Shown: positions 43,183 through 51,204 of the stretch, piece after piece | Layout: each line of letters starts with the position of its first letter | Position numbering within the stretch: the stretch's first letter is position 1 | NCBI RefSeq assembly: GCF_011752995.1 | Contig: NZ_VWWL01000013.1 | Span: 62,001-126,000, forward strand | DNA: 64,000 bases | Direction of reading: 5' to 3' | DNA from: Burkholderia sp. Ax-1724 | Lineage (GTDB): Bacteria > Pseudomonadota > Gammaproteobacteria > Burkholderiales > Burkholderiaceae | Program-made: the position numbers and the translations under genes | The notes under the pieces: model-generated | The model's input: the letters and a program-made list of their open reading frames with translations, nothing else | Database searches by the model: none | What the model was told of the DNA's origin: nothing

Positions 43183-43623
43183 TGACGTTTGATGATGTTC
43201 GACGACGACGGCGGCGAGTCGAGCGACCGAGGTCGGCGCTCTGATGCACCGGGATTCGATGCGTCGCTTCGATGCGTCCTTTCGATGCCGGGTCCCGATG
43301 CTTCAAATCGACGCTTCAAATCGATACGTCATCCCGATGCGCCGACGCGAGCGCACGACAATCGAGCCCTTGCCGCGCGTCATGGAAGCGTCATCGGAGC
43401 GACGTCCGAAACAGTCCGCAACGACCCGCAGCGGGATCGCACGCCAGCCTCGCGCCCCGGCTTTAGCGCCCCCGGCTCCGGCGCGCCGTGGCCCGCTCGT
43501 GTCCGCGCGGCCCGTGTCTCGCCCAGGACCGTGGGCCGCCCGTCAGCACGATCCGCCTCGCTCCGGTATGATCGGCACGCTCGAGGACCGCGCATGGGCC
43601 GGTCCGTTGCTCCTGCCTGAGTC
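43183..43623. repeat. Non-coding stretch with degenerate short repeats
   Basis: This 441-bp stretch between the phosphodiesterase and the MFS gene holds no supportable gene. It starts with GATGACGTTT/GATGATGTT repeats carried over from the gene end. From 43253 to 43345 it is dominated by short words TTCGATGC, CCCGATGC and CTTCAAATCGA in approximate tandem. The repeats look like slippage products and may include the MFS promoter. Confidence 0.5.
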
Positions 43624-44826
43624 ATGTCCACTCCCGACGCCTCCACCTCCGCTCCCGCCTCCGCCCGCTCGCTGCGCGGCCTGTTGCTGCTGCTCGCGAC
43701 GATCGCCGGCATTTCGGTCGCCAACATCTATTACAACCAGCCGCTGCTCGACAACCTGCGCCAGTCGTTTCCGGGCGGCGCCTCGTGGGTCGGCGCGGTG
43801 CCGGCCGTCACGCAGCTCGGCTACGCGGCCGGCATGCTGCTGCTCGCGCCGCTCGGCGACCGCTTCGACCGGCGTCTGCTGATCCTGCTGCAGATCGCCG
43901 CGATGTGCATCGCGCTCGTCGTCGCGGCAACCGCGCAGACGCTCTCCGTGCTGATCGTCGCGAGTCTCGCGATCGGCGTGCTCGCGACGATCGCACAGCA
44001 GGCCGTGCCGTTCGCAGCCGAACTCGCGCCGCCGGCCGAGCGCGGCCAGGCGGTCGGCACGGTGATGAGCGGCCTGCTGCTCGGCATTCTGCTCGCGCGG
44101 ACTGCGGCGGGCATCGTCGGCGAATACTTCGGCTGGCGCGCGGTGTTCGGCATGTCGGTCGTCGCGCTGCTGGTGCTCGCGGTCGTGATCGTCCTGCGTT
44201 TGCCGAAGAGCCAGCCGACCTCGACGCTGCCGTACGGCAAGCTACTCGTGTCGATGTGGCATCTCGTGACCGGACATCGCGCGCTGCGCGAAGCCTCGCT
44301 GACCGGCGCGGCGATGTTCGGCGCGTTCAGCATCTTCTGGTCGGTGCTCGCCTTGCTGCTCGCGGGCGCGCCGTTTCATCTCGGACCGCAGGCGGCGGGA
44401 CTGTTCGGCATCGTCGGCGCGGCCGGCGCGATGGCCGCGCCGCTCGCCGGCAAGTTCTCCGACCGGCGCGGACCGCGCGCGGTCGTCACGCTGTCGATCG
44501 TGCTCGTCGCGATTGCGTTCGTCGTGTTCGGCGCATCGGCGAAGAGCCTCGTCGGGCTCGTGATCGGCGTGATCATTCTCGACGTCGGCGTGCAGGCTGC
44601 GCAGATTTCGAATCAGTCGCGCATCTACGCGCTGAAGCCCGAAGCGCGCAGCCGCGTGAATACCGTGTACATGGTCGCGTATTTCATCGGCGGCACGCTC
44701 GGCTCGGGCGTCAGCGCGATCGTCTGGCCCATGTTCGGCTGGATCGGCGTGAGTATCGCGGGCCTCGTGTTCGCGGCGCTGGCCGCGTGGAATCATTTGA
44801 GTTTGCCGGCGCGGGCCGGGCATTGA
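43624..44826 (+). CDS. MFS transporter (drug-efflux-like)
   Basis: A 400-residue, 12-helix MFS protein. The first helix GLLLLLATIAGISVANIYYNQPLLDNL carries the YYNQPLL motif typical of the YgaY/YybF-like family, followed by LGDRFDRR in the 2-3 loop and FSDRRGPR in the 8-9 loop. It probably exports small molecules; substrate unknown. ATG 43624 has no strong ribosome site. It is followed by a DUF1493 gene, which may be unrelated. Confidence 0.9.
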   Translation: MSTPDASTSAPASARSLRGLLLLLATIAGISVANIYYNQPLLDNLRQSFPGGASWVGAVPAVTQLGYAAGMLLLAPLGDRFDRRLLILLQIAAMCIALVVAATAQTLSVLIVASLAIGVLATIAQQAVPFAAELAPPAERGQAVGTVMSGLLLGILLARTAAGIVGEYFGWRAVFGMSVVALLVLAVVIVLRLPKSQPTSTLPYGKLLVSMWHLVTGHRALREASLTGAAMFGAFSIFWSVLALLLAGAPFHLGPQAAGLFGIVGAAGAMAAPLAGKFSDRRGPRAVVTLSIVLVAIAFVVFGASAKSLVGLVIGVIILDVGVQAAQISNQSRIYALKPEARSRVNTVYMVAYFIGGTLGSGVSAIVWPMFGWIGVSIAGLVFAALAAWNHLSLPARAGH

Positions 44827-44877
44827 TTGCGGGCTGCGCGCAAGGCTGATGAGCCATTGGCAGGAAGATCGCCTGTA

Positions 44878-45219
44878 ATGAGCGATGCGTGGCTCGATCT
44901 CGATCAATTCATACGGGAAATGTGGACACCCGCTGCGTTGCCTCTCGACGAAAAGCTGACCCGCGACATGGACCTCTATCACGATCTCGATTGGGAACCC
45001 GCGAAGATCGTAGAGACGATGCGCGCGTGGTCCGAACGGTTCCGTGTCGATCTGCGGGATTTCAACGTGGCCTGCTACGTTCCATCCGCAGCCATGCGCA
45101 AACGCGACGTCGCGGCAACGACATTGAAATCCCTGTTTAGCGCGAGGGCACGCGAATCACTCGGCGGCCGCGCGCTCACGCTTGGGATGCTCGATGAAGC
45201 GATGAAGCGGGGATGGTGA
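44878..45219 (+). CDS. DUF1493 family protein
   Basis: A 113-residue protein matching DUF1493: an N-terminal region with LTRDMDLYHDLDWEP, an acyl-carrier-like short-helix layout, then FRVDLRDFNVACYVPS and a C-terminal region ending ALTLGMLDEAMKRGW. Function is unknown; the family resembles acyl carrier proteins in layout but lacks an obvious phosphopantetheine serine context. ATG at 44878. Convergent with the VOC gene, 17 bp apart, with a small inverted repeat in the gap. Confidence 0.85.
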   Translation: MSDAWLDLDQFIREMWTPAALPLDEKLTRDMDLYHDLDWEPAKIVETMRAWSERFRVDLRDFNVACYVPSAAMRKRDVAATTLKSLFSARARESLGGRALTLGMLDEAMKRGW

Positions 45220-45236
45220 CAACAGGACTCGGCCTG

Positions 45237-45650
45237 TCACGGGACTCGACTCGCTGACGGAGCCGCATGACACACGGCCTCGACGCGGTTGCCAGCGGGG
45301 TCGACGAGAAACGCCGCGTAGTAATCCCGATGGTAGTGAGGCCTTAGTCCCGGCTCTCCGTCAGACCGTCCGCCCGCCGACAGTCCGGCCTGGTAAAACG
45401 CGTCCACATGCTCGCGGGACGGCGCCTTGAAACACCAATGGCGTTTGTTCGGCGTTATTTCGCCGGGGTCCAGATATATCGCCAGACAGGTTGATACCGT
45501 GTCGTCCCCGCTGCAGCGCTCGCCGTAACCGAGCGCAGTGGGCTCGTCATAAACCTTGCGCGCCCCCAGAGCGGCCATGACGGCATCGTAAAAGGGTCGC
45601 GCCGTCTGAAGATCCGGCACGCCAATCGACACGTGATCCAGCAGTTGCAT
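45237..45650 (-). CDS. Glyoxalase/bleomycin-resistance (VOC) family protein
   Basis: A 137-residue VOC-fold protein. It opens MQLLDHVSIGVPDLQTARPFYDAVMAALG and ends YAAFLVDPAGNRVEAVCH, the two-module paired beta-alpha-beta-beta-beta signature. Metal ligands would include H6 and the glutamate in VEAV. The substrate is unknown; it could be a lyase, isomerase or binding protein. It precedes (upstream on the minus strand) nothing but a short gap to the APH-like kinase. Confidence 0.9.
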   Translation of the reverse strand: MQLLDHVSIGVPDLQTARPFYDAVMAALGARKVYDEPTALGYGERCSGDDTVSTCLAIYLDPGEITPNKRHWCFKAPSREHVDAFYQAGLSAGGRSDGEPGLRPHYHRDYYAAFLVDPAGNRVEAVCHAAPSASRVP

Positions 45651-45693
45651 GGCATTGGCTCCGTGAAATGCACACTCGTTTATATCTGAAGAT

Positions 45694-46515
45694 TCACTCG
45701 ACGATGCCGAGCGCGGCTGCCGCGAGCTTGCCTATTTCGAGTCTGCTGCCTGCATCGTCGCCATCTTCGCCGTCTTCGAGCATCCAGACCGTCGATAAAC
45801 CCGTCCACGCAAGCACCCACTGCAGAAGTCGCCGCGGCTCGATACCGGCGACATCGGCAACCAACTCGATACGGCGCCGGAAGATGCCCGGTGCCAATGC
45901 GCTCTCGCCGTCGGGGTTGCAGAAGAGGTTGGCATAGTCGAACGCGCGCTCGCCGTACAAACCTTTGGGATCGATCGCGAGCCAGCCGGACGGTCCGAAG
46001 TCGAGCACATTGCCGTGGTGAATATCGCCGTGCAGAACCGTGACGTCGCGCGGTGCCGCCAGCAGTTCGCGCGCGGTCTGGGCGCAGAGCCCGACAATCC
46101 CACCATGCGCGGGGCCCGCGCACAACAGCGCATCGAACCATTGCGTCAACGGAACCAGCGCGGGAAGCGGCGTGTGAAGCGGCGCGGCGCGCGGCCGATG
46201 CAACTGCGAGACCGTTGCGCATAAGATGCGCGTGGCGTCGTCATCGCGGCCCTGTTCGACCATTTGCACGAGCGAAGCGGAACCTTGCGCACGCGCCATC
46301 AGCAAGGCTTCACCGTCGTGAGCCAGCACCGGCGCCGCGCCCTCGCCGCCCCACCACACCATCAGGCGGCTGCCCGCCCGTTCCTCGGCCTCGGACGACA
46401 GCTTGAGGATGGCGGCCACCCCGTATTGACGGACCGGGAGCAGGTTGCCGCTGCGCGAGGTAAACGGATCGCCATCGATCGTCAGATTCCAGCGCTTCAG
46501 GTATTGCTCGAACAT
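45694..46515 (-). CDS. Aminoglycoside/hydroxyurea phosphotransferase-like kinase (APH(6) type)
   Basis: A 273-residue kinase of the APH(6)/streptomycin 6-kinase group. The catalytic loop HGDIHHGNVLD is at about residues 167-177, and the metal-binding AIDPKGLYGERAFDYANLF is at about 187-205. A lysine in VAAILKLSSEAEE near residue 38 matches ATP contact. Related proteins inactivate streptomycin, but chromosomal homologues in Burkholderia may have other substrates. Start ATG 46515. Its C-terminal part (DGEDGDDAG) is acidic. It lies downstream of the response-regulator pair on the same strand. Confidence 0.85.
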   Translation of the reverse strand: MFEQYLKRWNLTIDGDPFTSRSGNLLPVRQYGVAAILKLSSEAEERAGSRLMVWWGGEGAAPVLAHDGEALLMARAQGSASLVQMVEQGRDDDATRILCATVSQLHRPRAAPLHTPLPALVPLTQWFDALLCAGPAHGGIVGLCAQTARELLAAPRDVTVLHGDIHHGNVLDFGPSGWLAIDPKGLYGERAFDYANLFCNPDGESALAPGIFRRRIELVADVAGIEPRRLLQWVLAWTGLSTVWMLEDGEDGDDAGSRLEIGKLAAAALGIVE

Positions 46516-46558
46516 GGAGGCCCATTCGGTTCGTCAGGTTTTGCCGGGGTTCCATCGC

Positions 46559-47026
46559 TCATCGTCCGGCCGTGCGCGGATCGCCGCGCCCCAACGCATA
46601 CTCCTGCAACGCATCGAGCACGCGGTCGAACTCGAACGATTTGTCGTAAAAGTGGCGCACGCCGTACTGCTCGCAGCGCGCGCGATACGCAGGCAGCGCG
46701 TGATTGGTCAGCACCGCGGCGAACATCGCATCGATCAGCCCCTCGCGCTGCAAGTATGCGAGCACCGGCACGCCCGAGCCCTGCTTCAGTTGCAGATCGA
46801 TAATCACCGCGTCGAAGGTTTCGTCGCCGAGCAGCGCGATCGCCTGATCGGCAGCATCGGCGTAAGCGGCCACCCGCAGCAGACCGGACGAATCGATCGC
46901 CTCCACGAGGCTGCGACGGATCAGCGGCGAATCCTCGATCAGCAGCACGCGCAGCGGCGCGCGGCGGGCGGGCTCGGCAGCGGACTTCGGTTCGCGGTTC
47001 ATCGGCATGTCTCGATCGTCCCTCAT
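46559..47026 (-). CDS. Stand-alone response regulator receiver protein
   Basis: About 155 residues: a basic N-terminal extension and one receiver domain (LRVLLIEDSPLIRRSL, phosphoacceptor D in DAVIIDLQLKQGSGV, FAAVLTNHALPAYRA, lysine in RHFYDKSFEFD). It has no output domain. The ATG at 47026 overlaps the stop of the NarL-type regulator (ATGA), so the two are coupled; ATGs at 47008 and 47002 are alternatives. Receiver-only proteins often act as phosphate sinks or protein-binding switches in the same phosphorelay. Confidence 0.88.
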   Translation of the reverse strand: MRDDRDMPMNREPKSAAEPARRAPLRVLLIEDSPLIRRSLVEAIDSSGLLRVAAYADAADQAIALLGDETFDAVIIDLQLKQGSGVPVLAYLQREGLIDAMFAAVLTNHALPAYRARCEQYGVRHFYDKSFEFDRVLDALQEYALGRGDPRTAGR

Positions 47027-47655
47027 TCGATCAAACCGTTCTTGATCGCGTAATACGTGAGGTCCGCGTTGGTCGCGAGCCGCATCTTCTCCAGCACGCG
47101 CGCGCGATACGTGCTCACGGTTTTCACGGACAGATGCAATTCCTCGGCGATCTCGGTCGGCAAGCGTCCGGCCGCGAGCTTGCAGAAGATCTGGAATTCG
47201 CGCTCCGACAGCGCTTCGTGCGGCCGCCCCGCGGCGGGCTTGTCGAGATTGTCGGCGAGCGTATCGGCAACCGCTTCGGACAGGTAACGATGTCCGCGTG
47301 CGACCGAGCGGATTGCCCGCACGATTTCCTCGGGCTCGCAGTCCTTGTTCAGATAACCGTTCGCGCCGGCGCGCAGCAGATTGATCGCATACTGGCTCTC
47401 GGGATAGCCGGAAAGAATCAGCACGCCCTGCTCGGGGCGCACCTGCCGGATCACGCGCAAGGTGTCGATGCCGTTCTTGTCGGGCATCGCGATGTCGAGC
47501 AGCACCACGTCGAATGCCTGCTCGCGCACGAGATTGATGGCTTCCTCGCCGGTGGCGGCCTCGGCGGCCACGCACATATCCGGCTCGTCGGCGACGAACT
47601 GTCTGAAACCGCCTCGGACGATCGCATGATCGTCAGCTATCAGCACTCGAATCAT
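47023..47655 (-). CDS. NarL/FixJ-type response regulator
   Basis: A 210-residue two-domain regulator. The receiver has acidic residues ADDH at 7-10, phosphoacceptor D54 in VVLLDIAMPDKNG and lysine in GYLNKDCEPEE. The LuxR-type helix-turn-helix is at about residues 145-205 (ALSEREFQIFCKLAAGRLPTEIAEELHLSVKTVSTYRARVLEKM). It likely pairs with the HPK7-type kinase at 49130, which has the matching HisKA_3 architecture and lies on the other side of the ferritin and DUF1328 genes. It is coupled to the receiver-only protein downstream. Confidence 0.93.
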   Translation of the reverse strand: MIRVLIADDHAIVRGGFRQFVADEPDMCVAAEAATGEEAINLVREQAFDVVLLDIAMPDKNGIDTLRVIRQVRPEQGVLILSGYPESQYAINLLRAGANGYLNKDCEPEEIVRAIRSVARGHRYLSEAVADTLADNLDKPAAGRPHEALSEREFQIFCKLAAGRLPTEIAEELHLSVKTVSTYRARVLEKMRLATNADLTYYAIKNGLIE

Positions 47656-47864
47656 CGGTTGGGTGTCCGTGCAAAGGAGATCGCTCCGAAACGGACATTG
47701 TAATGACCAGGCACGTGGCCTGGCCGAAATACACGGACGGGTTCATGCACCTCACCGCCTTGCATCCCTCGCGCCGGATCGCGCGAATTCATGCTAACTC
47801 ACGCGACCCGGCCCACCCGCGCGCCCTTGTTGCAGCCATCGAAGCTGCCCATCCACACTATCCG

Positions 47865-48437
47865 CTAGTCGCGTCCCTCGAGCAGATCGGCCATATCGTC
47901 GGCATGCTCTTCCTCGACCGCGAGGATTTCCTCCAGCAGACGGCGCGTGGTCACGTCCTTCTCGCCGAGATAGCGCACGGTCTCGCGATACGTATCGATC
48001 GCGATGCGCTCGGCAACCAGGTTCTCGCGAATCATGTCGGTCAGGCTCGCGCCCTCCTTGTACTCCGAATGCGCGCGCTTCTTCAGACCGTCCGGCGCGA
48101 AATCGGGTTCGCCGCCGAGCTGCACGATACGCTCGGCGATACGGTCCGCGTGTTCCTGCTCCTCGGCCGCATGCTCGGCGAACTCGACCGCCACCGCTTC
48201 CGAATTGATGCCCTTGGCCATGAAATGATGGCGCTTGTAGCGCAGCGTGCAAACGATTTCGGTCGCGAGCGCATCGTTGAGCAGCTTGAGCACGATCTTG
48301 CGATCGGCACCGTAGGTCGCGGTAACCGGACCGTCGGAGATGTGCTTGCGCGCGTCGTCGCGAATCTTCTGCAGGTCCATCACGAACGGACCGTCGGACT
48401 GGGCAGCCCCGCTCTGGGCGGCGGATTGTTTCGTCAT
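47865..48437 (-). CDS. Bacterioferritin-like/ferritin-like di-iron protein
   Basis: A 190-residue ferritin-like four-helix protein. The di-iron-type residues appear in ALATEIVCTLRYKRHHF (E and later H), HAAEEQEHADRIAERI and LVAERIAIDTYRE with ILAVEEEHADDMADLL, giving the paired E...ExxH pattern. It starts at ATG 48437 after AAGGAG. It is probably an iron-storage or oxidative-stress protein. Neighbours (DUF1328, entericidin, two-component genes) form a stress-type neighbourhood, but co-regulation is inference. Confidence 0.9.
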   Translation of the reverse strand: MTKQSAAQSGAAQSDGPFVMDLQKIRDDARKHISDGPVTATYGADRKIVLKLLNDALATEIVCTLRYKRHHFMAKGINSEAVAVEFAEHAAEEQEHADRIAERIVQLGGEPDFAPDGLKKRAHSEYKEGASLTDMIRENLVAERIAIDTYRETVRYLGEKDVTTRRLLEEILAVEEEHADDMADLLEGRD

Positions 48438-48511
48438 CGAATTTCTCCTTGGACTGTTGTGGGGAAATGGCACGTCACGTACGAATTGAGCACGAACCGC
48501 GCCCGCTTCGG

Positions 48512-48673
48512 CTACGTTCGGAACACGCCGAGCAGCAAAGTGACCACGAATACGACCAGAAAGATGTAGAACAGAATCTTCGCGATCTCGGCCGCACCCG
48601 CCGCGATGCCGGTAAAGCCGAACACTGCGGCGATGATCGCAATCACGAAGAAGACGATGGCATAGTGAAGCAT
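48512..48673 (-). CDS. DUF1328 small membrane protein (copy 1)
   Basis: A 53-residue protein with two transmembrane helices (HYAIVFFVIAIIAAVFGFTGIAAGAAEIAKILFYIFLVVFVVTLLLG) and the conserved FGFTGIAAGA motif of the DUF1328/YtjA family. Function is unknown. ATG at 48673, TAG at 48512. It was found by reading the minus strand directly, as it is short. It lies 57 bp from a second copy. Confidence 0.92.
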   Translation of the reverse strand: MLHYAIVFFVIAIIAAVFGFTGIAAGAAEIAKILFYIFLVVFVVTLLLGVFRT

Positions 48674-48730
48674 GACGGTTCTCCCTTGTATCGACGTTGG
48701 GTCTGCGAAGCAAATCGCTCGCCCGCCGCG

Positions 48731-48907
48731 CTAGTCGACTATCTTTTTCGTTATCACGAAGCCGAGCACGAGGAACACCACGCACAGCACGACGAACACG
48801 AAGAACAGGAACTTCGCGATGGCCGCCGCGCCGGCCGCGATACCGGTAAATCCGAGAAGACCGGCGATCACGGCCACGACGGCAAAGAACAGCGCCCACT
48901 TCAACAT
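48731..48907 (-). CDS. DUF1328 small membrane protein (copy 2)
   Basis: A 58-residue paralogue of the preceding gene, with LGFTGIAAGAAAIAKFLFFVFVVLCVVFLVLGF and a charged C-terminus (TKKIVD). The two copies share the FGFTG/LGFTGIAAGAA core. ATG at 48907 with GGAG upstream. Tandem duplication is common for this family in beta-proteobacteria. Confidence 0.92.
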   Translation of the reverse strand: MLKWALFFAVVAVIAGLLGFTGIAAGAAAIAKFLFFVFVVLCVVFLVLGFVITKKIVD

Positions 48908-49129
48908 GATGGCTCCCTCCTGAAACGAAACGTTGAGCGAATGGTCGGGTCCATCGTATCGGGCGGTGCGCGCAGGCGCACTCCGACGCTCGCCGTTTTT
49001 CGTGTGAGAATCCGCTTACATCGGCTTACGTCCGCGTTACGCGAGCCGCGCTGCGCCGCCGGGCGAGTGCGATATCGAGGCCGATATCGAAGTCGCTGTT
49101 GAAGCCGATCCCGATCCGAGGAGCCGAAT

Positions 49130-50680
49130 GTGTCGAACGTGCAGAACGCACAGAACGCGCCGGAACTGAGCCGCCCTCGCGTCACGGCGCGGCTCGCCGA
49201 CTGGATGCGCAAGCGCAGTTGGGCCATCGCGATGACGGTCGCGATCGTCATCACGGTGGGCGGTCTCGTGATTCTCGAAACCGCACGCCAGCGCATCGCG
49301 GCCGAGTACGAAACCGCGCTCGAAGCACGCGACGTCACCGTGCGGCTCAGCACGCTCGCGAGCGAACTGTCGCGGCTCGCCGCGCAGCAGAATCATTTTC
49401 TGCTGACGCAGGACATGGCTTCCGCCGAGGCCTTTTGCGCGAGCGCCGCGCGCATCCGCGAGAACACGCGGCAACTGGAGCGCTTCTATCGCGACAGCCG
49501 CGCCGACAGCGCCGAGCTTGCGAGTTTCACGCAGATCGTCGCGCTGATCGATGCGCGCATCGGTGCGGGCGCAACTGCGCTGCAACAGGCGGCGCCGCAT
49601 CGGCTCGATCTTGGCGCCTGCGGGCCGGCAGCCAGGCTGAATCCCGCCGGCGCGTCGCTAATCGACAGCACGCTCGCGCTGCTGCGCGACGACGAGGAGC
49701 GCCGCGCGCAGCATGCGCTCGCCGCGAGCCGCGCCGATCAGCGGCTCTCGACGCTGTGCGCGGCGGGTCTCTCGGCGCTGAACATCGTGCTGTTCATCCT
49801 GCTGTTTCGCGATCTCGGCATCCAGATCGACCGGCAGACGCGCGCGCAGCGTCAACTGATTACGCAGCAGGAAGAACTCGACCAGCTCGTCAACGAGCGC
49901 ACGCGTCAGCTCGAAGCGCTCGGCTGGCACCTGCAGGCGGTCAGCGAAAACGAAAAGACGCAGCTCGCGCGCGAACTGCACGACGAACTCGGTGCGATTC
50001 TGACCGCGTGCCGGATGGACGTCGCATGGGCGCGCCGCAAGCTCGAAGACAGCGAACCCGATCTCGCCGACAAGCTCAGGCGCGCGCTCGCCAATCTCGA
50101 CCAGGGCATCGCACTGAAGCGGCGCATCATCGAGGACATGCGGCCCACGGTGCTCGCCAATTTCGGGCTCGTCACGGCGCTGCGCACGCTCGCCGACGAA
50201 GCCGCGCAGCGCAACAACTGGACGCTCGACCTGCACCTGCCCGCCGACGACGTCCAGCTCGACGAGCAGACCGAGATCGCGCTCTTTCGCGTCGCGCAGG
50301 AGTCGCTGACGAATGCGGCGAAGTACGCGCGGGCCTCGAAGGTATCGATCGCCTTGCGGGTCGACGACGGCCAGGTCGCGCTGCATATCGGCGACAACGG
50401 CGTGGGCATCATGCCGGCCGACCTGACACGCACGCATACGCACGGCCTGCTCGGCATGCGGCAGCGCGTCGCCGCGCATGGCGGACGCTTCGACATCCGG
50501 CGCGGCACGCCGGGCGGCACCGAGATCGACGTGGTCATGCCGAGCGTCAGCACGGCGACGCCGTCGGTCGATCTGCCGCAATCGGCGGCAGTGGCCGCGC
50601 TCGGGTCGGCCACCCCAGCCACGCCGGCCGCCGCGCCGCCCACGTCGCCAGGCCTCGTCGGGCAAGGCCCTGCGGCATGA
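49130..50680 (+). CDS. Sensor histidine kinase, HisKA_3/HPK7 type with two TM segments
   Basis: A 516-residue kinase. One TM helix is at about residues 30-50, a helical, CHASE3-like sensor region at about 50-205, a second TM helix at about 208-228, a coiled-coil linker, then the phosphoacceptor in ELARELHDELGAILTACRMD (histidine at about residue 284), and the HATPase domain with NAAKYARAS and DNGVGI. A Pro/Ala-rich tail of 40 residues ends the protein. The start is GTG at 49130 with GAGGAG upstream. It is the probable partner of the NarL-type regulator at 47023-47655. Confidence 0.93.
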   Translation: MSNVQNAQNAPELSRPRVTARLADWMRKRSWAIAMTVAIVITVGGLVILETARQRIAAEYETALEARDVTVRLSTLASELSRLAAQQNHFLLTQDMASAEAFCASAARIRENTRQLERFYRDSRADSAELASFTQIVALIDARIGAGATALQQAAPHRLDLGACGPAARLNPAGASLIDSTLALLRDDEERRAQHALAASRADQRLSTLCAAGLSALNIVLFILLFRDLGIQIDRQTRAQRQLITQQEELDQLVNERTRQLEALGWHLQAVSENEKTQLARELHDELGAILTACRMDVAWARRKLEDSEPDLADKLRRALANLDQGIALKRRIIEDMRPTVLANFGLVTALRTLADEAAQRNNWTLDLHLPADDVQLDEQTEIALFRVAQESLTNAAKYARASKVSIALRVDDGQVALHIGDNGVGIMPADLTRTHTHGLLGMRQRVAAHGGRFDIRRGTPGGTEIDVVMPSVSTATPSVDLPQSAAVAALGSATPATPAAAPPTSPGLVGQGPAA

Positions 50681-50903
50681 GGCGTGCCCCGCTGTAGGAC
50701 GACGCCGACGCAAACACCGGAGCCCGCCTACAACAAAATCGCCGCGCGACCGACAGCGCGCGCTCCGCCCTTTTCTTACCATGCAGTCATGGCTGGTGCG
50801 AGGCCGGTTCGAGACTGATTCGGGACCGGATCGAAACCTGTTCGACCGGCATGGCGCCGGTCGGCCGACATCAACCGATGCATTCTCGACAAGGAGAACT
50901 TTC

Positions 50904-51041
50904 ATGACTCGACTGATCGCTTTGCTTGTGCTTGCCGGAACGGCGATGCTTGCCAGCGGTTGCAACACGGTGGCGGGCGCCGGCGAAGACATTTCGAAGG
51001 GCGGCAACGCCATTACGAACTCCGCGGAACAGAACAAGTAA
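50904..51041 (+). CDS. Entericidin-family small lipoprotein
   Basis: A 45-residue lipoprotein. Signal peptide and lipobox (LASGC) are followed by NTVAGAGEDISKGGNAITNSAEQNK, the EcnA/EcnB signature. ATG at 50904 with AAGGAGA upstream. Entericidins are an envelope-acting toxin/antitoxin-like pair in enterobacteria, but many beta-proteobacteria carry single copies of unclear role. A strong intrinsic terminator follows. Confidence 0.93.
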   Translation: MTRLIALLVLAGTAMLASGCNTVAGAGEDISKGGNAITNSAEQNK

Positions 51042-51079
51042 AAGAACCCATAAATGGAGGTTCGGGCAGGGTCAGGATG

Positions 51080-51111
51080 AGCCCGCCGCGGGAAACCGCG
51101 GCGGGCTTTTT
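51080..51111 (+). terminator. Rho-independent terminator after the entericidin gene
   Basis: A perfect 12-bp GC-rich stem (51080-51091 with 51096-51107), a GAAA tetraloop and a run of T. It lies 38 bp after the entericidin stop. Confidence 0.93.
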
Positions 51112-51204
51112 CATGCCTCGCGGAATTTAGAATTTTTCCTCGGCGGCCTGGCCCGGCGCGCGGTGTATCGTGCGAGCGGCTCCCCTACTTACACGGTCCC
51201 CCGC

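Noticed and set aside
45220..45244. Intrinsic terminator between DUF1493 and VOC genes
   Set aside because: A GTGACA/TGTCAC inverted repeat exists, but there is no T-run on either strand, so termination is not supported.
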